This document shows positions 32,299 through 37,473 of a stretch of DNA of 37,473 bases, in pieces (the first letter of the stretch is position 1; the number at the start of each line of letters is the position of its first letter). The notes under the pieces were generated by a model, which was given only the letters and a program-made list of their open reading frames with translations, was not told the DNA's origin and made no database searches. Origin of the DNA: an uncultured Actinomycetes bacterium (lineage in GTDB: Bacteria; Actinomycetota; CADDZG01; WHSQ01); contig CALMBW010000013.1 in NCBI GenBank assembly GCA_937863385.1, positions 1 to 37,473 on the forward strand, written 5' to 3'. A program made the position numbers and the translations under genes.

Positions 32299-34266
32299 GT
32301 GTCATCGAAAGATGTCGAGAAGACGATCGAGGCTCTATTACAAGAGCGTCGTACCTTCGCCCCTCCCAATAGCTTCTCCGAGCAAGCCAACATCCCGGAC
32401 GCCTCCGTCTACGAAGAAGCAACCCGAGACCCCGATACATGGTGGGAGTCCCAGGCCGAGAGACTCGATTGGTTCGAGAAGTGGGACACCGTGCGCGAGG
32501 GCGAGTTCCCAAAACACCGATGGTTCATCGACGGAAAACTCAACGCCTCGCACAATTGTCTCGACCGGCACCTGTCTTCCAGCGGCGACCGGGTCGCATA
32601 CCACTGGATCGGTGAACCCGGAGAGAAACGAAGCATCACCTATTCCGAATTGCATGAAGAGGTTTGCCGCTTTGCCGATGCCCTTAAGTCACTCGGCGTT
32701 CGCAAAGGTGATGTCGTATCGATCTATCTGCCGATGATCGTCGAACTGCCGGTAGCGATGCTCGCGTGCGCGCGTCTCGGTGCGGCACATTCCGTGGTGT
32801 TCGGGGGCTTCGCAGCGGAAGCGCTTCGGGACAGGATCAACGACGCCGGTTGCAAGGTCCTGATCACGGCAGACGGAGGCTATCGGAGGGGCCAGATCGT
32901 TCCACTCAAAGAGAGTGCGGACACCGCGGTGAAAGGCTGTCCAACGATCGAGAAAGTCGTCGTAGTGCGCCGCACGGGTGAGAACGTGAACTGGGTCGAG
33001 GGGCGCGACGTCGACTACCGATCTCTCGTCCAGGATGGCTCGGTGGACTGCGAGGCCGAGCCGATGGATTCCGAAGACATGCTCTTCGTCCTTTACACCT
33101 CGGGAACGACCGGCAAACCGAAAGGGATCGTCCACATCACCGGCGGCTATCTGACAGGTGTTTCGTCTACCCACCGCAACATCTTCGACATCAAGCCCGA
33201 TACCGACGTCTACTGGTGCGCCGCGGACATCGGCTGGGTGACGGGGCACAGCTACATCGTCTACGGCCCCTTAGCCAATGGGTGCACTTCGATCCTCTAC
33301 GAGGGCGCCCCGGATTGGCCGGACAAGGATCGCTGGTGGAGCATCATCGAGGAATACGGCGTGACGATCCTCTACACCGCGCCGACGGCGATCCGCACCT
33401 TCATGAAGTGGGGAACCGAGCACCCGGGCAAACACGACCTGTCGTCCTTGCGCCTCCTCGGCTCGGTCGGCGAGCCCATCAATCCAGAAGCGTGGGTCTG
33501 GTACCAGGAGTTCATCGGAGGAGGCAAGACCCCGGTCGTGGACACCTGGTGGCAAACCGAAACAGGTGCCATCGCCATATCTGCGCTGCCGGGCGTGACC
33601 ACACTGAAGCCGGGATCCGCAACGAAGCCCTACCCCGGTGTGTTCGCCGATGTATTCAACGATGCGGGCGAACCCGTGGGCCGCGGGGGCGGCGGCTACC
33701 TGGTATTGACCCGGCCACTACCTTCGATGTTCAGGACGATCCTCGGGGACGAGCAGCGCTACCTCGACACCTACTTCGCCAAGTATGGAGAGAAGGTCTA
33801 CTTCCCTGGCGACGGAGCCAAGCTCGACGAAGACGGATACTTCTGGCTGTTGGGACGCGTCGACGACGTCATGAACGTCGCGGGCCACCGCATCTCGACC
33901 TACGAGGTCGAATCCGCCCTGGTCGATCACCCCGCCGTGGCCGAGGCTGCCGTAGTGGGCCGCAAGCACCCTCAAGAAGGCGAGACGATCGTTGCGTTCG
34001 TGACCCCTCGGGCCGGCTACGACGGAACAGAGGAGCTGCTTAGCGAGTTACGCGATCACGTTGCTAAGGTCATCGGGAAGATCGCCCGCCCGCGATCGAT
34101 CGTGTTCACAGATGATCTGCCCAAGACCAGGTCTGGCAAGATCATGCGACGCTTGTTAAGAGATGTGGCTGAAGGACGGGAGCTGGGAGACGTCACGACA
34201 CTCCAGAACGCCCCCATCCTGGATGAGATCCGTGAGAAGTCCGCAACACTGACAGATCCTGAGTGA
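32299..34266 (+). CDS. acs: Acetyl-CoA synthetase
   Basis: A 655-residue AMP-forming ligase of the usual length. Motifs are the P-loop-like YTSGTTGKPKGIVH, DTWWQTETGAI, the hinge GRVDDVMNVAGHRIST and the C-terminal PKTRSGKIMRR, whose lysine is acetylated and inactivated in many bacteria. It activates acetate to acetyl-CoA. It starts at the GTG at 32299 with AAGGGGGG six bases upstream; the frame is open upstream but overlaps mogA. The aquaporin follows after 23 bases, so they are likely co-transcribed. Joint passage of a small solute or acetate with the channel is possible but not shown. Confidence 0.95.
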   Translation: MSSKDVEKTIEALLQERRTFAPPNSFSEQANIPDASVYEEATRDPDTWWESQAERLDWFEKWDTVREGEFPKHRWFIDGKLNASHNCLDRHLSSSGDRVAYHWIGEPGEKRSITYSELHEEVCRFADALKSLGVRKGDVVSIYLPMIVELPVAMLACARLGAAHSVVFGGFAAEALRDRINDAGCKVLITADGGYRRGQIVPLKESADTAVKGCPTIEKVVVVRRTGENVNWVEGRDVDYRSLVQDGSVDCEAEPMDSEDMLFVLYTSGTTGKPKGIVHITGGYLTGVSSTHRNIFDIKPDTDVYWCAADIGWVTGHSYIVYGPLANGCTSILYEGAPDWPDKDRWWSIIEEYGVTILYTAPTAIRTFMKWGTEHPGKHDLSSLRLLGSVGEPINPEAWVWYQEFIGGGKTPVVDTWWQTETGAIAISALPGVTTLKPGSATKPYPGVFADVFNDAGEPVGRGGGGYLVLTRPLPSMFRTILGDEQRYLDTYFAKYGEKVYFPGDGAKLDEDGYFWLLGRVDDVMNVAGHRISTYEVESALVDHPAVAEAAVVGRKHPQEGETIVAFVTPRAGYDGTEELLSELRDHVAKVIGKIARPRSIVFTDDLPKTRSGKIMRRLLRDVAEGRELGDVTTLQNAPILDEIREKSATLTDPE

Positions 34267-34289
34267 TGACATAGACACAAGGAGGCGCG

Positions 34290-35270
34290 ATGACTGACGA
34301 TCACACGCACGAGCCGGTGGTGGCCCAAGCAACACTCGGACGCAGACTGCTGGCCGAATTCGTAGGGACCTTGCTATTCGTGGCCGCCGGTGCGGGGGCT
34401 GCTGTAGTCGTGAAACTGATCCCGGCGCAAGCACTGGGGCGGTTGGACGAGTTGTTCGGTGGCCAGCCCGGCCAGACCGATGTCTTCAAGGAGCTACTGG
34501 GCGGAAGCTTCTCCGATGTGCTGGCTGTGGCTCTGACCTTCGCTTTCGCTCTGTCACTGCTCGTCTACGCCTTCGGTGGAGTTTCTGGTGCCCACTTCAA
34601 CCCGGCGGTCACGTTCGGCCTAGCCGTGTCCCGGCGTTTCAAGTGGGGCGAGGTCTTCCCTTACTGGATAGCTCAGTGCATCGGCGCGATAGCGGGTGTG
34701 CTGGTGATCGCCGGCATCTACGGGCAGGGCGACATCAAAGCCGCCGACTTCATGTTCGGTGCAACCACGATCGCCGACGGCGTCAACCAGGCCCAAGCAT
34801 TGTTGGCAGAAGCCTTCATCACCTTCATCCTCATGACCGCGGTGATGGCAGTAGCAGTCGATCCACGGGCCCCGAAAGGATTCTCGGGCATCGGCATCGG
34901 CCTGGCGCTCGCCGCCGGAATCATGGTCACCGCCGCGGCCACGGGGGGCTCAGCGAACTTCGCTCGCAGCCTTGGTCCCTTCGTCGTCTCGATGTTCTAT
35001 GACTTGCCTGAGGGGATGAAGATCCCATGGGGTGATCTGATCATCTACGCGGCCGGGCCTCTGATCGGAGCCGCTGCAGCGGCACTCGTTTACGAGAGCG
35101 TCACCGGTCTAGAGACGGTTTCGCCGGCGCCAACACCTGGGGCCGCTACCGGTTCCTCAGCCGAGCACTTCCACGCCCCCGGCGAGAGCCATGTCCACTC
35201 CCATGGTGCCGACCTGCACAGCCACCCACACGACCACGAGTCGGGTCCGGGACACGATCACGATCACTAG
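34290..35270 (+). CDS. Aquaporin/MIP family channel with histidine-rich tail
   Basis: This 326-residue protein has six membrane segments and the two half-helix loops of the MIP family. The first is SGAHFNPAVTFG with a normal NPA (104-106). The second reads GGSANFARSLGP, so Pro is replaced by Phe (NFA, 223-225), with the selectivity arginine Arg226 kept. Residues about 50-75 form an insert with GGQPGQTD. The C-terminus (about 288-326) carries 12 histidines in HxH and DHDH runs and could bind zinc, nickel or copper. The N-terminus has a further HTH. It is preceded by AAGGAGG and followed by a terminator at 35280. Water, glycerol or another neutral solute is the likely cargo. Confidence 0.9.
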   Translation: MTDDHTHEPVVAQATLGRRLLAEFVGTLLFVAAGAGAAVVVKLIPAQALGRLDELFGGQPGQTDVFKELLGGSFSDVLAVALTFAFALSLLVYAFGGVSGAHFNPAVTFGLAVSRRFKWGEVFPYWIAQCIGAIAGVLVIAGIYGQGDIKAADFMFGATTIADGVNQAQALLAEAFITFILMTAVMAVAVDPRAPKGFSGIGIGLALAAGIMVTAAATGGSANFARSLGPFVVSMFYDLPEGMKIPWGDLIIYAAGPLIGAAAAALVYESVTGLETVSPAPTPGAATGSSAEHFHAPGESHVHSHGADLHSHPHDHESGPGHDHDH

Positions 35271-35279
35271 CGGCACCTG

Positions 35280-35313
35280 ACGAGCGGCCCCGGTAACAGG
35301 GGCCGCTCGTTTC
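35280..35313 (+). terminator. Rho-independent terminator after the aquaporin gene
   Basis: ACGAGCGGCCCC (35280-35291) and GGGGCCGCTCGT (35299-35310) form a perfect 12-bp stem with a seven-base loop, followed by TTT and pyrimidines. It starts 9 bases after the aquaporin stop. The stem is almost symmetrical, but the T run lies on the plus strand. Confidence 0.8.
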
Positions 35314-35319
35314 CCTCCG

Positions 35320-36321
35320 ATGAGCTTCTCGACCGTCAAGATGCCCGTGGATCTCCCCGTGGTGAAGCGTGGCGACGCCTGGGTGGCGCGGGCCGGGGAC
35401 AAAGAGTTGCGGCTGAGCAATCTCGACAAGGTCTACTTCCCCGAGATGGGCTACACCAAGGGCGACCTGCTCGGTTACTACTTCAACATCTCGCCGGTGA
35501 TGCTTCCCCATCTCGTCGACCGGCCTCTCACACTGAAGCGCATGCCCGAAGGCATCCACGGTGGCTTCTTCTACGAGAAGAACGCGCCTAAGTACAAGCC
35601 CGAATGGATCAAGACCATCCCGGTCGCATCCACCAACAAGAAGATCAACTACATGACCGTTTCGGACGCTGCCGACATGCTGTGGCTCGCGAACCTCGGC
35701 TGCATCGAGTTCCACCCGCTGCACGCGAAAGGTCTCGATCAGAAGCACCCCACGTACGCCTTCTTCGATCTCGACCCGATGCACGGAGCGCCTTGGGAAC
35801 AGGTTCGCTACGTAGCGTCGCTGGTCTACGTCGTGCTCGAGCAACTGGGGCTGCGGTCCTATCCGAAGACCTCAGGCTCGACCGGGATACAGATCATGGT
35901 GCCTCTCGATGGATCGCACGACTTCGTCGAGGTACGGCGCTTCGTGGGGGCCGTATCGACCATGGTCAACCAAGCCGACAAAGAGGCCACCACGCTGGAA
36001 TGGGAGGTCAAGAAGCGGCCCAAGGCCGTCTATCTCGACGTCAACATGAACCGCGAGGGTGCCAACATCGCCGCCGCCTACTCCGTTCGACCCGAACCCG
36101 CGGCGAGCGTCTCCACCCCATTCAGCTGGGACGAGATCGAAGACATCACGCCCGAGGACAACACCATCGTCACCATCTTCGAGCGGATCGAGCGGGTGGG
36201 AGATCTATTCGAAGACGTCGCGCAGGGGCCGGGACAGAGCCTCGATGCAGCACTCGAACAACTCGCGCCGGTACTCGAAGCTTTCAAGATCACCGGCAAA
36301 GAACGAGTCGTGAACCGCTAA
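35320..36321 (+). CDS. ligD: LigD-type DNA polymerase/primase domain protein (end joining)
   Basis: This 333-residue protein is the polymerase (AEP-type primase) part of LigD without the ligase or phosphoesterase domains. Visible features are LRLSNLDKVYFPEMGYTKGD at the start, the metal pair in FFDLDPMHGAPWE, KTSGSTGIQIMVPL and KAVYLDVNMNREGANI. The enzyme adds nucleotides at broken DNA ends during Ku-dependent repair. Neither Ku nor a ligase domain is next to it. The ATG at 35320 is only 10 bases past the terminator stem and has no clear ribosome binding site. The ATG at 35341 is also possible, and promoter signals are unclear. Confidence 0.88.
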   Translation: MSFSTVKMPVDLPVVKRGDAWVARAGDKELRLSNLDKVYFPEMGYTKGDLLGYYFNISPVMLPHLVDRPLTLKRMPEGIHGGFFYEKNAPKYKPEWIKTIPVASTNKKINYMTVSDAADMLWLANLGCIEFHPLHAKGLDQKHPTYAFFDLDPMHGAPWEQVRYVASLVYVVLEQLGLRSYPKTSGSTGIQIMVPLDGSHDFVEVRRFVGAVSTMVNQADKEATTLEWEVKKRPKAVYLDVNMNREGANIAAAYSVRPEPAASVSTPFSWDEIEDITPEDNTIVTIFERIERVGDLFEDVAQGPGQSLDAALEQLAPVLEAFKITGKERVVNR

Positions 36322-36340
36322 GAGCCCTAAGCGCTGGCGA

Positions 36341-37021
36341 TCACTTGACCTTGTAGGTAGAGGCCCAGGATGCGGTGTCGATGAGGGTGGAGCTCAGTGA
36401 ACGCTCGGCCGTGTGCGATACCCAGCAGATCGCACAGATACCCGCATTCGAACCGCCACCGGGACCGATCACGGACCCCTTCTTGCCACCGATGCTCTCG
36501 AGGGGAACCACGACGGTGAAAGCCTTGGCCGCGGGGTCGAATGACCCGGACAGGTACTCCAGCGGCGGGCAGTTGACCATGCCAACCGGGAGCGTCTGGT
36601 CCTGCACGCACTCCCCTTCCAGACGGAAGTGTCCTTGCAGGTCGATCCGGCCGCCGCGCTCGGTCGTCTGTCCGCCTGCCACATCGGGCTTGCCGAGATC
36701 GGCACTCTTGATTGTGAACCGGTAGTTCTCGCCGTCAACCGTGAACGCCCACAAGAAGCGTGCGGTCTCCGGCATGCTCCCGATCGGCGGCATGTCCGCG
36801 TGCGTGACGGTGAACTCGAGGTTGGCGCCCTTCTTGACGACCGATGCTTCAGTCAGATCGAAGCCCAGAGGGATCGAAGATCCCGTGCCCTGGCCCACGT
36901 CGGCATCTCCGGACGGGTCTTCCCAAAGCTTCACGGGCCCTGCAGCTTTCTTGGCTTGGCTCATGGCTGGAACCACGAGCACCAATGCGCCCACGGCGAG
37001 AGAAGCGATCAGCTTGCGCAT
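36341..37021 (-). CDS. Secreted protein of unknown function
   Basis: This 226-residue protein begins with a signal peptide (MRKLIASLAVGALVLVVPAM, cleavage after SQA). The mature part is beta-rich, with ANLEFTVTHADMPP, a probable disulfide pair (GECVQ and VNCPP) and GICAICW near the C-terminus, a CxxC motif that may hold a metal or a disulfide. I do not recognise the family. The ATG at 37021 begins the signal peptide. It is convergent with the LigD-type gene, 19 bases apart, and follows the partial CxxCH gene on the same strand after about 275 bases. Confidence 0.8.
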   Translation of the reverse strand: MRKLIASLAVGALVLVVPAMSQAKKAAGPVKLWEDPSGDADVGQGTGSSIPLGFDLTEASVVKKGANLEFTVTHADMPPIGSMPETARFLWAFTVDGENYRFTIKSADLGKPDVAGGQTTERGGRIDLQGHFRLEGECVQDQTLPVGMVNCPPLEYLSGSFDPAAKAFTVVVPLESIGGKKGSVIGPGGGSNAGICAICWVSHTAERSLSSTLIDTASWASTYKVK

Positions 37022-37296
37022 GTCCGGAAACTCCGATCAGTGTTTGTCCGTCTGTCCAGTCCCAACTCCCTCCTATTCGCCGGACCGTGTATCCATCCCT
37101 GCACCCGGGTGGACCCTCATGCCCCGCCTTCATCCAGGGGACCGGGCAGAAGTTGCCGGCGCAGACCGCACAGGCGTGCTCCACCCGCCGAGGCTCCCCC
37201 CGCCGAGAGCGCTCGACGAGCACGAAGACGGGCGCGGCCCGACGCAAGCGGGACTACAACCCCTCAGCAGGGAAGCGAGATGCTCTATCGGGCGTG
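37022..37296. other. Intergenic stretch without a recognised gene
   Basis: About 275 bases between the partial CxxCH gene and the secreted-protein gene. No terminator, repeat or convincing protein was seen. A minus-strand frame with HACAVCAGNFCPVPW crosses it but runs on into the secreted-protein gene. The promoter of that gene should lie near 37025-37075. Confidence 0.4.
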
Positions 37297-37473
37297 CTAT
37301 GGATCGGTTGCTGATCGCGGCCGCCCGGGCCGGGGCCTGCCACTGGACCGGTGATATCTCGGAGGGTCTTTGCCGGGGTGGTTGCCGAACTTGCCGGCCT
37401 TGCGGTCGTCGTCGGTCTTGTCGACGTGACAGGGCCAGCACTTGTGCTCGTTGTTGCCGACGCTGGTAGGGCC
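37297..37473 (-). CDS. C-terminal end of a CxxCH (cytochrome c-like) protein (5' partial)
   Basis: Reading the minus strand from the right edge gives 58 codons and a stop at 37297-37299. The visible part has NNEHKCWPCHVDKTDDDR, where CWPCH is a CxxCH heme-c binding motif, followed by KAGKFGNHPGKDP and a basic, proline- and arginine-rich tail. Most of the protein, including any signal peptide, lies beyond the window. The motif and the sensible composition around it support a real gene. A zinc-binding role for the Cys/His set cannot be excluded. Confidence 0.6.
   Translation of the reverse strand, partial: GPTSVGNNEHKCWPCHVDKTDDDRKAGKFGNHPGKDPPRYHRSSGRPRPGRPRSATDP

Noticed and set aside
36849-37247. 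Minus-strand frame with a Cys-rich stretch (HACAVCAGNFCPVPW)
   Set aside because: It overlaps the start and signal peptide of the secreted protein in another frame and has no supported start. The cysteines are probably chance, though a relic cannot be excluded.

Overview
The window is a GC-rich stretch of bacterial chromosome with about 34 genes packed on both strands. Gene content suggests Actinomycetota, probably a lineage outside the classical Streptomyces/Mycobacterium groups. The evidence is frequent GTG and TTG starts, VapBC of the mycobacterial PIN type, a stand-alone LigD-type polymerase, FxsA, a DUF4331 protein and many leaderless-looking promoters. Taxonomy is an inference; no rRNA or tRNA gene is visible. 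No phage, transposase, integrase or CRISPR array was seen. Layout: 1-223 is the end of an Asp/Ser/Gly-rich repeat protein. 255-3725 (minus) holds a TauE/SafE permease and an ECF sigma factor coupled to a membrane-anchored beta-propeller protein. 3859-5022 (plus) is an acyl-CoA dehydrogenase. 5023-5466 has no intact gene. 5467-6937 (minus) holds a VapBC toxin-antitoxin pair, a small DUF5808-like protein and a lipoprotein. 7002-7715 (plus) is a UPF0173 hydrolase. 7690-10480 (minus) is a secreted DUF4331 protein followed by an exported TPR protein. 10568-14905 (minus) carries a histidine-kinase-like protein, an unassigned 328-residue protein, an SGNH hydrolase and a large GMC oxidoreductase. 15047-19476 alternates strands: amidohydrolase, GreA, a short-chain dehydrogenase with a small unknown protein, FxsA, a cysteine-less tandem rhodanese and a YgjP-type metallopeptidase. 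19686-25588 (minus) holds a degenerate LytM/lipase fusion, carbamate kinase, a purine permease and a SpoIVB-type S55 peptidase. 25714-27554 (plus) is NAD-type isocitrate dehydrogenase overlapping a GNAT acetyltransferase. 27577-28731 (minus) is UDP-sulfoquinovose synthase. 28832-36321 (plus) is moaA, moaE, amidase, mogA, acetyl-CoA synthetase, aquaporin and LigD-type polymerase. The window ends with a secreted protein and the C-terminus of a CxxCH protein (minus). Most genes are core or general metabolism: molybdopterin synthesis, acetate activation, the citrate cycle, purine uptake and sulfolipid head-group synthesis. The most unusual signals lie between genes. A 50-bp near-palindromic element occurs twice (1022-1071 and 28766-28815; 40 of 50 bases identical, no gaps). 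Both copies have the same orientation and lie 35 and 34 bases upstream of two genes that could be linked through sulfite: the TauE/SafE permease and UDP-sulfoquinovose synthase. About a dozen genes have a TAnnnT-like box ending 6 or 7 bases before the start codon, as expected for leaderless transcripts. In three places an inverted repeat overlaps or abuts such a box. A short transcript with a strong terminator at 19583-19666 may be a small RNA.
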